From: Limnohabitans sp. Bal53
Lineage (GTDB): Bacteria > Pseudomonadota > Gammaproteobacteria > Burkholderiales > Burkholderiaceae_C
NCBI RefSeq assembly: GCF_003063355.1
Contig: NZ_NESH01000001.1
Coordinates: 496,001 to 560,000, forward strand
Length of the DNA: 64,000 bases
Direction of reading: 5' to 3'
Shown here: positions 26,040 to 34,405 of the stretch, one piece after another
How the letters are laid out: each line of letters begins with the position of its first letter
How positions within the stretch are numbered: the stretch's first letter is position 1
Program-made: the position numbers and the translations under genes
The notes under the pieces: generated by a model
What the model was told of the DNA's origin: nothing
The model's input: the letters and a program-made list of their open reading frames with translations, nothing else
The model's database searches: none

Positions 26040-28832
26040 TTATGCGTTGACCGACGCAGCCGCTTCGATCCGCACCGCGCAGTATTTGAATTCCGGAATC
26101 TTGCCAAACGGGTCCAACGCCGAATTGGTCAACAAATTAGCCGCAGCCTCTTGGTAGGCAAAGGGAATGAACACGGTGCCCAGTGGCGTGCCATCGTCTT
26201 GCCGCAATTGCAACTGAACTTCGCCGCGCCGTGAGGCCAAGCGCACCCACTGCCCGGCCTCCAAGCCCAAGCGCCGCAACTCGCTGCCGTTCACCGAGGC
26301 CGTCGCCGCAGGCTCCAGCGCATCGAGCACGGTGGCGCGGCGCGTCATGCTGCCGGTGTGCCAATGCTCCAGCTGCCGCCCAGTGATGAGCACCATCGGG
26401 TACTCGGCATCGGGTTGCTCATTGGCGGGGATCAGGCTGGCCGTCATCAGCCGCACCCGGCCATCGGCGGTGGGGAAATGGTCATGAAAGACGATGGGCT
26501 GGCCCGGATCGTCTGCGCTCACACACGGGTAAGTGACCGAGCCCGCGTTCAGGCGTGCCCAGTCGATGCCGCCAATGGCCGGGGCCATGGCCTGGCGCAT
26601 TTCTTCGTACACCTGGGCCACACCCGAGTGCTCGCCTGCATAGTGCCAGTTCAGGCCCATGCGCTCGGCGATTTGCTGGATGATCCAAAGATCGGGTTGG
26701 GCATCGCCCGGCGGCAGCAAGGCCTGGCGGCCCATTTGCACCGTGCGGTCGGTGTTGCTGACCGTGCCGGTCTTCTCGGGCCAGGCGCTGGCAGGTAGCA
26801 CCACATCGGCCAGCCAAGCCGTTTCGGTCAAGAAGATGTCTTGCACCACCAGGTGCTGCAAGCTGGCCAGCGCGTGCCGTGCGTGGTTCAGGTCCGGGTC
26901 GCTCATGGCCGGGTTCTCGCCCATGATGTACATGCCGCGCACCTTGTGCGGGTCGCTGTCCGGAGCCAAAGCCTTGTGCATGATTTCCACCACGGTGTAG
27001 CCCGGCTGGTCGTCCAGTTTCGTGTCCCAGAACTTCTCAAACCAGTCGTGCGCCGACTTATCCGTCACCCGCTGGTAGTTGGGGTACATCATTGGGATCA
27101 GGCCCGCGTCACTCGCCCCTTGCACGTTGTTTTGGCCGCGCAGCGGGTGCAATCCCGTGCCGGGGCGGCCGATCTGGCCGGTGATGCTGGCCAATGCGAT
27201 CAGGCAGCGCACGTTGTCGGTGCCGTGCACATGCTGGCTCACGCCCATGCCCCACAAGATCATGGCGGCCTTGGCGGTGGCGTAGGCCCGGGCCACCTCA
27301 CGGATAGTGTCGGCCGAAATGCCGCACACCAAGCTCATGGCCTCGGGCGTGAAGGCCTGCACATGGGCCTTGAGTTCGGCCACGTTGTCGGCGCGCTCGC
27401 GCAAGAAGGTCTCGTCGCACAGATTCTCGGTGACGATGACGTGCAGCATCGCGTTGAGCAAAGCCACATCGGTGTCGGCCTTGAACTGCAGGTTGCGCCA
27501 GCTGTGGCGGCCGATGTCGGTGATGCGCGGGTCGGCCAGCACGATGCGTGTGCCGCGCTGAGCCGCATTTTTCATCCAAGTGGCAGCCACCGGGTGGTTG
27601 GCTGTCGGGTTGGAGCCGATCACGATGATCAGGTCAGCATGCTCGACATCGCGCACCGGGTTGCTCACTGCGCCCGAGCCCACACCTTCCAGCAAGGCGG
27701 CCACGCTGGACGCGTGGCACAAACGGGTGCAATGGTCCACGTTGTTGCTGCCAAAGCCGGTACGCACCAGCTTTTGGAACAAATAGGCTTCTTCGTTGCT
27801 GCCTTTGGCCGAACCGAAACCAGCGAGCGATTTGGGGCCGTGTTGCTGGCGCAAGGCGTTCAGTGGCCCGGTGGCCAAACCCAAGGCTTCTTCCCATGTG
27901 GCTTCGCGGAAGACTTCGCGCCAGTCGGTGTGGCCCTCGATCAGGCTCAGGTCTTTGGCCACACCCGGCTTGCGGATGAGAGGCTTGGTGATGCGGTCCG
28001 GGCTGTGGATGTAGTCCATGCCAAAACGGCCCTTGACGCACAAGCGACCTTCGTTGGCTGGGCCTTCGCGGCCTTTGACGCTGATGATTTTTTCATCTTT
28101 GACCTGGTAGGTGACCAGACAGCCGACGCCACAAAACGGACACACGGAGTCGACTTCGCGGTCCACCATCTGCGGACCCATGTGGCTCTTGGGCATGAGC
28201 GCGCCTGTGGGGCAGGCCTGCACGCATTCGCCGCACCCCACGCAGCTGCTGCCGCCCATCGGGTCGGCCAGATCAAACACCACTTGGGTGTGCGCACCCC
28301 GAAAAGCCAAGCCAATCACATCGTTGACCTGCAGATCACGGCAGGCGCGTTGGCAGCGGTTGCACTGGATGCAGGCATCCAGATTCACCGCCATGGCCGG
28401 GTGCGACAGGTCCGCGGGCACGGCGTCGCGCTGGAGCGCGGCCAGCGCCGGACGTACCGTGACGCCGTGGTGATCGGCCCATTGGCTCAGTTCGCCATGC
28501 GGGGCTTCGGCACGGTCGTCCAGCCACTTGTGGCCCTGCTCGGGCAGGTCGGCCAGGAGCATCTCCAGCACCATCTTCTGGCTTTTGACGGCGCGCTCGC
28601 TGTTCGTCTGCACCTGCATGCCGGGCGTGGCGCTGCGGCAGCAGCTGGGGGCCAGCGTGCGTTCACCGTCAATTTCGACCACACAAGCGCGGCAGTTGCC
28701 ATCGGGCGCGAGGCCTTCTTTGTGGCACAGGTGCGGGATGGCGATGCCCAGCTCTTTGGCGATGTTGAAAATGCTTTTGCCAGCAGACGCTTCAACGCTT
28801 TGGCCATTGAGGGTGAATTGCACAGTGCTCAT
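26040..28832 (-). CDS. fdsA: NAD-dependent formate dehydrogenase, molybdopterin catalytic subunit
   Basis: FdsA oxidises formate to CO2 at a bis-MGD molybdenum centre. The 930-residue protein has an N-terminal [2Fe-2S] domain (C36, C47, C50, C64), two ferredoxin-type clusters (C154/157/160/164 and C197/200/203/207), the [4Fe-4S] site CPFCGVGC plus C265, and the catalytic segment DHCTRLCHASS. In that segment Cys372 stands where E. coli FdhF has selenocysteine, followed by the essential His. The C-terminal domain includes TGRQLEHWHTGSMTRR and ends with FKYCAVRIEA. It is co-translated with the diaphorase subunit (4-bp overlap). No fdsD-like small gene follows. Confidence 0.96.
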   Translation of the reverse strand: MSTVQFTLNGQSVEASAGKSIFNIAKELGIAIPHLCHKEGLAPDGNCRACVVEIDGERTLAPSCCRSATPGMQVQTNSERAVKSQKMVLEMLLADLPEQGHKWLDDRAEAPHGELSQWADHHGVTVRPALAALQRDAVPADLSHPAMAVNLDACIQCNRCQRACRDLQVNDVIGLAFRGAHTQVVFDLADPMGGSSCVGCGECVQACPTGALMPKSHMGPQMVDREVDSVCPFCGVGCLVTYQVKDEKIISVKGREGPANEGRLCVKGRFGMDYIHSPDRITKPLIRKPGVAKDLSLIEGHTDWREVFREATWEEALGLATGPLNALRQQHGPKSLAGFGSAKGSNEEAYLFQKLVRTGFGSNNVDHCTRLCHASSVAALLEGVGSGAVSNPVRDVEHADLIIVIGSNPTANHPVAATWMKNAAQRGTRIVLADPRITDIGRHSWRNLQFKADTDVALLNAMLHVIVTENLCDETFLRERADNVAELKAHVQAFTPEAMSLVCGISADTIREVARAYATAKAAMILWGMGVSQHVHGTDNVRCLIALASITGQIGRPGTGLHPLRGQNNVQGASDAGLIPMMYPNYQRVTDKSAHDWFEKFWDTKLDDQPGYTVVEIMHKALAPDSDPHKVRGMYIMGENPAMSDPDLNHARHALASLQHLVVQDIFLTETAWLADVVLPASAWPEKTGTVSNTDRTVQMGRQALLPPGDAQPDLWIIQQIAERMGLNWHYAGEHSGVAQVYEEMRQAMAPAIGGIDWARLNAGSVTYPCVSADDPGQPIVFHDHFPTADGRVRLMTASLIPANEQPDAEYPMVLITGRQLEHWHTGSMTRRATVLDALEPAATASVNGSELRRLGLEAGQWVRLASRRGEVQLQLRQDDGTPLGTVFIPFAYQEAAANLLTNSALDPFGKIPEFKYCAVRIEAAASVNA

Positions 28833-31057
28833 GGCTTCGCCTCTTGATTGGCGTCAGCGCGAGCCTTGTCGCCATGATCACCCTCCCCGTCATCGCGAGC
28901 CTTGCCGCCATGACCACCTTCCCCGTCATCGCGAGCGGAGCGTGGCGATCCATAGACAACCTCTGACAACGCCACCGTAGATTGCCGCGCTTCGCTCGCA
29001 ATGACGGGTTGTTGGGGAACGCCGCCGCCATCAGCGGCAACGCGAACCTTATCCTCATCAGCATCATCGCGAGCCTTGTCGCCATGACCACCTTCCCCGT
29101 CATCGCGAGCGGAGCGTGGCGATCCATATGCAACCTCTGACAACACCACAATGGATTGCCGCGCTTTGCTCGCAATGACGGGTTGTTGGGGAACGCCGTC
29201 GCCATCAGCGGCAACGCGAACCTTATCCTCATCAGCATCATCGCGAGCCCTCTCCTCATCAGTGTCGTGGCGAGCCTTACCGCCATCAACGTCAACGCGA
29301 GCCTTGCCGCCATGACCACCCTCCCCGTCATCGCGAGCGGAGCGTGGCGATCCACCTTTCACTTCGTGGGCAAAGTAATCGAGCACACACCGGATCGGGT
29401 TGGGCGCGGCCTGACCCAGGCCGCAAATCGACGCGTCACCCATGACCTGCGCCAAGTCTTGCAAGGTGTGGGCATCCCACACGGGCGCGGCCATGAGTTG
29501 CGCGGCCTTGTCAGTGCCAACGCGGCAAGGCGTGCACTGGCCGCAGCTCTCGTGCGCAAAAAAGCGCATCACGTTCAGGGCCGCTTCACGGGCGCTGTCG
29601 CGCTGGCCCAGCACCATCACAGCGGCCGAGCCAATGAAGCAACCATGCGGCTGCAAGGTGTCAAAGTCCAGCGGCACATCGGCCAAGCGCGCGGGCAAGA
29701 TGCCGCCGCTGGCCCCGCCGGGCAGGTAGGCGTAGAGCGTGTGGCCCTCGGCCATGCCGCCGCAGTATTCATCCACCAGCTCGCGCAGCGTGATGCCCGC
29801 AGGCGCGAGCTTGACGCCGGGTTGCTTCACGCGCCCGCTGACGCTGAAACGGCGCAGGCCTTGGCGACCGTGGCGACCGTGAGATGCGAAACTTTCTGCG
29901 CCTTGTTCAATGAGTTCGCGCACCCAGTAAAGCGTCTCAAAGTTATGCTCCAGCGTCGGGCGGCCAAACAGCCCGACCTCGGCGATGTAGGGCGGGCGCA
30001 TGCGCGGCTCACCGCGTTTGCCTTCGATGCTTTCGATCATGGCCGACTCTTCGCCGCAGATGTAAGCGCCCGCACCCCGGCGCAATTCGATGCGCGGCAA
30101 GGCGCAAGGCGGGTTGGCCTGCAAGGCGGCCAATTCTTGGGTCAACAAAACACGCGCTTCGTGGTACTCGTCGCGCAAATAAATGTAGACCGCCTCGCAA
30201 CCCACCACGCTGGCAGCGATCAGCACGCCTTCCAAAAAACGGTGCGGATCGGCTTCCAAACAGGTGCGGTCTTTGAAGGTGCCAGGCTCGCCTTCATCGA
30301 TGTTCACCGCCATCAAACGCGGGCCGGGTTGGCTGCGCACGATGCGCCACTTGCGACCGGCCGGAAAACCCGCGCCGCCCAAGCCGCGCAGGCCTGAAGA
30401 CTCGAGACACTGGATGACGGATTCATGGTCTTTCAGACAGGCTGCCACTTGCAGGGCCAGCTGGTAGCCCCCGGCTTTTTTGTATTCATCGAAACGCAGG
30501 GCCTGGGGCAAGGCCAAGGGCTGCGTGCTGTTTGCGGCCACCAAGCGGCTCACATCCTGAGCCGAGGCAAACCCCACTGCCTGCTGGCCCACTTGCGCCG
30601 CAGGGGCTTGCTCGCAACGACCCAGACAAGGCACAGGCACCACCTTCACATCCAGCAGCTCGTTTTGCAATTGCCGCAGCAAGCGGTCGCTGCCCGCGAG
30701 GCTGCAGCTCAGGCTGTCGCACACACGTACGGTGATTCGTGGCGCTGAGGCATCGTCTTTCAGAATCTCAAAGTGGTGGTAGAACGAAGCCACCTCGAAC
30801 ACCTCGACCACGGGCAGCCGCATCTCGGCGGCCAGCGCCACGATGTGGCGTTCGAACAGCCCATGAAAGTGGTCGTTGAGCACATGCAGGTGCTCGATCA
30901 GCAGATCACGGCGGTGGCCTTCCGCAGGCACAGGACCGATGAGGGCTTGCACATCGGCTCGGGCCTCAGGCAAGACCTGCCGGCCTTTGAGCTGGGTTCG
31001 GGGCTGGCGCAGTTGCTGGCGAACTTGGTCCAGGCCAATTTGGGTGGTATTGGCCAT
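28829..31057 (-). CDS. formate dehydrogenase diaphorase subunit, NuoE-NuoF (FdsG-FdsB) fusion with repeat-derived tail
   Basis: This 742-residue protein joins two subunits that are separate in most FDS complexes. Residues about 1-165 are a NuoE-like thioredoxin domain with [2Fe-2S] ligands C113, C118, C144 and C148. Residues about 190-565 are NuoF-like, with FMN loop GLGGAGFPAG (225-234), NADH loop RGAGAYICGEESAMIESIEG and [4Fe-4S] cysteines C505, C508, C511 and C545. It passes formate electrons to NAD+. After about residue 568 comes a hydrophilic tail of roughly 175 residues encoded by REP-like repeats, with GSPRSARDDGEGGHG three times and PQQPVIAS twice; it has no counterpart in the family. 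The gene starts 6 bp after boxA and overlaps fdsA by four bases. Confidence 0.93.
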   Translation of the reverse strand: MANTTQIGLDQVRQQLRQPRTQLKGRQVLPEARADVQALIGPVPAEGHRRDLLIEHLHVLNDHFHGLFERHIVALAAEMRLPVVEVFEVASFYHHFEILKDDASAPRITVRVCDSLSCSLAGSDRLLRQLQNELLDVKVVPVPCLGRCEQAPAAQVGQQAVGFASAQDVSRLVAANSTQPLALPQALRFDEYKKAGGYQLALQVAACLKDHESVIQCLESSGLRGLGGAGFPAGRKWRIVRSQPGPRLMAVNIDEGEPGTFKDRTCLEADPHRFLEGVLIAASVVGCEAVYIYLRDEYHEARVLLTQELAALQANPPCALPRIELRRGAGAYICGEESAMIESIEGKRGEPRMRPPYIAEVGLFGRPTLEHNFETLYWVRELIEQGAESFASHGRHGRQGLRRFSVSGRVKQPGVKLAPAGITLRELVDEYCGGMAEGHTLYAYLPGGASGGILPARLADVPLDFDTLQPHGCFIGSAAVMVLGQRDSAREAALNVMRFFAHESCGQCTPCRVGTDKAAQLMAAPVWDAHTLQDLAQVMGDASICGLGQAAPNPIRCVLDYFAHEVKGGSPRSARDDGEGGHGGKARVDVDGGKARHDTDEERARDDADEDKVRVAADGDGVPQQPVIASKARQSIVVLSEVAYGSPRSARDDGEGGHGDKARDDADEDKVRVAADGGGVPQQPVIASEARQSTVALSEVVYGSPRSARDDGEGGHGGKARDDGEGDHGDKARADANQEAKP
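28850..29357. repeat. REP-like repeat block inside the formate dehydrogenase diaphorase gene
   Basis: Two copies of a 174-bp unit start at 28908 and 29082, and a partial third copy starts at 29310, 228 bp further on. Both spacings are multiples of three, so the host frame stays open. Each full unit holds an inverted pair: GCGAGCGGAGCGTGGCGATC (for example 29104-29123) and the opposing GATTGCCGCGCTTTGCTCGC (29154-29173). The same inverted pair type occurs at 34313-34381. Confidence 0.88.
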
Positions 31058-31063
31058 GCGTGG

Positions 31064-32374
31064 TCAGTAGGTTTCGAGGTGTAAACGGCCTTCTTTTTTC
31101 AGCGCCGCGCCGATGGTATCCCAATCGAGCCCAGCGTTCTGTGCGATATCGCGCAGCGCCATGACCACGCCCTCTTCCATGCTTTTGAGGCCGCACACAT
31201 AAAAACAGGTGTTCGGGTCTTTGAGCTGAACTGCAATGTCGGCAGCGCGATCGCGCATGGCGTCTTGCACGTAACGCTTGGGCTTGCCCACTTCGCGCGA
31301 GAACGCGAACTCGGTGTCGATGAAGTCTTTGGGCAGGTTGTTCAGCGGCCCAAAGTACGGCAACTCGGCAGGGGTGCGGGCCCCAAAGAACAGCATCAAT
31401 TTGCCGCCCTCGAACTTGCCACTGGCGCGCAGGCGGCGACGCCATTCGGTCATGGCGCGCATGGGGGCAGAACCCGTGCCGGTGCAGATCATGACGATGT
31501 TGCTCTTGGGGTGGTTGGGCATGAGGAAGCTCGCGCCAAAAGGCCCGATCACCTGCACTTTTTCACCCACATTCAAATCGCACATGAAGTTGGAGGCCAC
31601 GCCGCGAACGGGTTGACCGTCGTGGTCTTCGAGCACGCGCTTGATGGTCAGCGACAGGTTGTTGTGGCCGGGGCGTTCGCCATTGCGCGGGCTGGCAATC
31701 GAATACTGACGGGCATGGTGCGGCTTGCCGTTGGCGTCCACACCAGGCGGGATGATGCCAATCGACTGGCCTTCGAGCACCGGGAAAGGCAGGCTGCCAA
31801 AGTCGAGCACGATGTGGTGGGTGTCGTAGTCTTGTTGACCTTCTTGCAAACCTACCTCAGTCACGCGCAGGTTGCCCGTGACGGTGGCGGTGATGGTTTT
31901 CTCTGCGGCCTTGGGGCCATACAAGTTGGTGTAAGGGTGCGCGGCCGACCAAGGCGGGATGGTGGCGCCGAATTGCGCTGAGTTGAAGCCCGAGGCTGTG
32001 GCGGTGCTGACGGCCGATGAAGACGAAGCGGCGGCTTGTACGGCGGCTTGAGCTTCTTCTTGCGCCAGACCGGCATCACCACCGGCCGCCGCCAGTTCTT
32101 CGGCGCTCAGTTCAGCGGGCAGGTCGTACCACTTGAGTTGTTCTTCGATGCTGTAGGCCTTGGCCTTGGGCACCATGCGCCAGTTGTCGATCGAGCCTGT
32201 CGGGCAAGGCGAGATGCAGTCCATGCAACCGTTGCAGACGTCGGCTTTGACCACGTAGTTGAGCGAGTCGTGGGTGATCGCACCCACGGGGCAGATCGCT
32301 TCACAGGTGTTGCAGCGGATGCAGATTTCCGGGTCGATCAGGTGTTGTTTGATCAGCGTCGCTTCTGTGCTCAT
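31064..32374 (-). CDS. boxA: benzoyl-CoA 2,3-epoxidase reductase component
   Basis: BoxA takes electrons from NADPH and feeds the di-iron epoxidase BoxB. The 436-residue protein starts with two [4Fe-4S] motifs (C18/21/24/28 and C47/50/53/57). An Ala/Ser-rich linker at about 90-130 follows, then a ferredoxin-NADP reductase module with FAD-binding RQYSIASPR and nucleotide-binding [12 protein letters not shown]. It ends GRLHLETY, the usual tyrosine-ended FNR C-terminus. boxB lies 484 bp upstream across the palindrome cluster; the formate dehydrogenase fusion gene starts only 6 bp downstream. Confidence 0.96.
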   Translation of the reverse strand: MSTEATLIKQHLIDPEICIRCNTCEAICPVGAITHDSLNYVVKADVCNGCMDCISPCPTGSIDNWRMVPKAKAYSIEEQLKWYDLPAELSAEELAAAGGDAGLAQEEAQAAVQAAASSSSAVSTATASGFNSAQFGATIPPWSAAHPYTNLYGPKAAEKTITATVTGNLRVTEVGLQEGQQDYDTHHIVLDFGSLPFPVLEGQSIGIIPPGVDANGKPHHARQYSIASPRNGERPGHNNLSLTIKRVLEDHDGQPVRGVASNFMCDLNVGEKVQVIGPFGASFLMPNHPKSNIVMICTGTGSAPMRAMTEWRRRLRASGKFEGGKLMLFFGARTPAELPYFGPLNNLPKDFIDTEFAFSREVGKPKRYVQDAMRDRAADIAVQLKDPNTCFYVCGLKSMEEGVVMALRDIAQNAGLDWDTIGAALKKEGRLHLETY

Positions 32375-32463
32375 GTCTTGGCTCTCTTATGTTTGTTTGT
32401 CTTATCTTGTTGGTGGTCTGCGTGGTCCGCGACGTTAGGACTTTGTATGCGTGGTCCGCAACA

Positions 32464-32529
32464 GTATGGCTGGGGGCCGGTCGCCTCATGCTGGGGTACC
32501 AGAAATCGGCGCCCGGCCCCCAGCCATAC
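32464..32529 (-). repeat. palindromic element 1 (core on minus strand)
   Basis: Perfect 17-bp arms (32464-32480 and 32513-32529, starting GTATGGCTGG) enclose a 32-base centre. Read on the minus strand, the central 25 bases (32484-32508) are identical to the centre of element 3. It is oriented opposite to elements 2 and 3, and its arms are unrelated to theirs. Confidence 0.85.
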
Positions 32530-32593
32530 CGTCGCTCTGTGCCTGCTTCAGCGCCCAGAGTCTAATGGGACCCTGATCGCTGCGCACACCCAT

Positions 32594-32671
32594 GTCATTG
32601 AAAGGGCAAGGGGCGGGTGACGATTTTCGGTACCCCGTTATGAGGAACCCGCCCCTTGCCCTTTCAATGAC
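32594..32671 (+). repeat. palindromic element 2
   Basis: Perfect 25-bp arms (32594-32618 and 32647-32671) enclose a 28-base centre containing CGGTACCCCG, which can itself fold. Its arms align with those of element 3 at 20 of 25 positions on the left arm. Confidence 0.9.
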
Positions 32672-32741
32672 CGCCTCCACTCCAGGCAGAACATAGAAAC
32701 AACCAGCCACACAGCCACCCACAGACGCGGAACAAGCCCAT

Positions 32742-32819
32742 GCAGTTGACAGGGGAAGGGGCGGGTGACGATTTCTGGTACCCCAGCATGAGGAACACGC
32801 CCCTTCCTCTGTCAACTGC
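32742..32819 (+). repeat. palindromic element 3
   Basis: The 25-bp arms (32742-32766 and 32795-32819) have one G-T wobble and one mismatch, and enclose a 28-base centre with CTGGTACCCCAG. The five left-arm differences from element 2 are each matched by a paired change in the right arm. Confidence 0.9.
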
Positions 32820-32858
32820 CGCCCCCGCAAACAGAGAGGACGGCAGCAAGAGGATCAA

Positions 32859-34286
32859 TCAGTTGAACCGAACGTAATCAAAGTCCACTGGCTGACGGTT
32901 GATGCCCATGACGGGGGGCGCAATCCAGTTGGCGAACTTGCCAGGCTCCACCACTCGGCCCATCAGGCTGGCCACGTAAGCGCGGTCTTCGTTGGTGGGC
33001 AACCACTCGCCCACTTTGGCCATCCACTCGGCGTCAGTCACCACTTGGCCGTCGGGCGTGATCTTGGAGCCCGACAAAGAGCCGATGTTGCGGTGGAAAG
33101 CCTTGTGCGGTGCTTTCAAGGTGAAAGGAATACCGGCCTTGCTGATCACACGGTTCCAACGGTCGATGCCGCCTTTGGAGTCCGTGATGTAGTCGTCGCG
33201 CAGCACCTCGTTCAAAGCGTTGAGCATCGGCACTTCTTTTTCGACCAACTTGCCGTCTTCGACTGACAAGATCTTGTAGCTGTTGCCCTTCAAGATGTGG
33301 TCATCGCCACGCTTGCCTTCTTCGTAACGGCCCTTGAGGCCAGAGCTGTAGAAAGTGGCGGCATTCGACGACTCGTCGGCACCGAACAAGTCGATGGTCA
33401 CCGAGAAGTGGAAGTTGATGTAACGCTGAATAGTCGGCAAATCGATCACACCGGCTGCGCGCAGCTTGCCCACGTCGTCGGTTTTGAGTTGGTTCATCAC
33501 ATCCACCGTGCGCTGGATGGTGCGGCTCACGCCGGACTCACCCACAAACATGTGGTGCGCTTCTTCGGTCAGCATGAACTTGGTGGTGCGGGCCAGCGGG
33601 TCGAAGGCCGACTCAGCCAAGGCGCACAACTGGAACTTGCCGTCGCGGTCGGTGAAGTAGGTGAACATGAAGAAGCTCAACCAGTCAGGCGTCTTCTCGT
33701 TGAAGGCCTGCAAGATGCGGGGGTTGTCTTCGTTGCCGCTGTTGCGCTGCAGCAGGGCATCGGCTTCTTCACGACCGTCTTTGCCAAAGTATTTGTGCAA
33801 CAGGTACACCATGGCCCACAGGTGGCGACCTTCTTCCACGTTGATCTGGAACAGGTTGCGCAAGTCATACATGCTGGGCGCAGTCAGGCCCAAGTGGCGC
33901 TGCTGCTCCACCGATGCGGGCTCGGTGTCACCTTGTGTGACGATGATGCGGCGCAGGTTGGCGCGGTGTTCGCCAGGCACGTCTTGCCAAGCTTTTTCGC
34001 CAATGTGGTCACCGAAATGGATCTTGCGGTCTTGCTCGCCGGGGTTCATGAACACGCCCCAACGGTAGTCACGCATCTTGACGTGGCCGAACTGGGCCCA
34101 GCCTTGAGGGTCCACGCTCACGGCGGTGCGCAGGTACACGTCCATGTCGGTCGAGCCCTCAGGGCCCATGTCGTCCCACCAGTTGATGAAGTTGGGCTGC
34201 CACTGCTCGAGTGCGCGCTGCAGCGTGCGGTCTTCGCTCAAGTTGACGTTGTTGGGGATTTTTTCGCTGTAGTTGATACCGGACAT
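32859..34286 (-). CDS. boxB: benzoyl-CoA 2,3-epoxidase, di-iron oxygenase component
   Basis: BoxB inserts one oxygen atom of O2 into benzoyl-CoA to give the 2,3-epoxide. The 475-residue protein has class I di-iron ExxH motifs in EEGRH (E152, H155) and EEAHH (E242, H245), with further likely ligands E122 and D213, spaced as in characterised BoxB. The start at 34286 is set by AAGGAG seven bases upstream and gives the family N-terminus SGINYSEKIPNN; the open frame beyond it only reads through a REP-like element. It is the second gene of the boxC-boxB-boxA unit. Confidence 0.97.
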   Translation of the reverse strand: MSGINYSEKIPNNVNLSEDRTLQRALEQWQPNFINWWDDMGPEGSTDMDVYLRTAVSVDPQGWAQFGHVKMRDYRWGVFMNPGEQDRKIHFGDHIGEKAWQDVPGEHRANLRRIIVTQGDTEPASVEQQRHLGLTAPSMYDLRNLFQINVEEGRHLWAMVYLLHKYFGKDGREEADALLQRNSGNEDNPRILQAFNEKTPDWLSFFMFTYFTDRDGKFQLCALAESAFDPLARTTKFMLTEEAHHMFVGESGVSRTIQRTVDVMNQLKTDDVGKLRAAGVIDLPTIQRYINFHFSVTIDLFGADESSNAATFYSSGLKGRYEEGKRGDDHILKGNSYKILSVEDGKLVEKEVPMLNALNEVLRDDYITDSKGGIDRWNRVISKAGIPFTLKAPHKAFHRNIGSLSGSKITPDGQVVTDAEWMAKVGEWLPTNEDRAYVASLMGRVVEPGKFANWIAPPVMGINRQPVDFDYVRFN

Positions 34287-34312
34287 GGAAATCTCCTTAA
34301 AAAAAGATGGAA

Positions 34313-34381
34313 TCGTCACTGCGAGCGCAGCGTGGCAGTCTGTGGATTGCCGCGTCGCTTCGCTCCTCGCCATGACGGGTT
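34313..34381. repeat. REP-like inverted pair between boxC and boxB
   Basis: Two opposed copies (GCGAGCGCAGCGTGGCAGTC near 34321 and a reverse copy ending CTCCTCGCCATGACGG near 34378) form a large imperfect hairpin. They belong to the same family as the elements inside the formate dehydrogenase gene and at 12.7 kb. The element fills most of the 119-bp boxC-boxB spacer. Confidence 0.85.
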
Positions 34382-34405
34382 GATGGGCATAAAGATCGTT
34401 GGGTC

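Larger units (their letters stand above)
32375..32858. other. 484-bp boxB-boxA spacer dominated by palindromes
   Basis: There is no gene of its own here. Open frames on the minus strand (for example 32486-32830) simply read through palindromes. The spacer holds three hairpin elements (listed separately) and a 12-bp direct repeat, TGCGTGGTCCGC, at 32419-32430 and 32448-32459. The boxA ribosome-binding region lies at the low-coordinate end. Confidence 0.8.

Noticed and set aside
27700..27740. Selenocysteine codon in the formate dehydrogenase
   Set aside because: The catalytic position is an ordinary cysteine codon (Cys372); no in-frame TGA or SECIS is needed.
26841..28847. 668-codon open frame on the plus strand
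   Set aside because: It is fully antisense to fdsA; the protein is His/Ala/Gly/Val rich with no domain. High-GC coding DNA gives such shadow frames.
32464..32819. Palindromes as integron attC sites or rho-independent terminators
   Set aside because: No attC core (GTTRRRY/RYYYAAC) and no integrase or cassette array; no T-run follows the arms on either strand, so simple terminators are unlikely.
32486..32830. 114-codon minus-strand frame in the boxB-boxA spacer
   Set aside because: It is made by reading through two palindromic elements; repeated peptide pieces come from the repeats.
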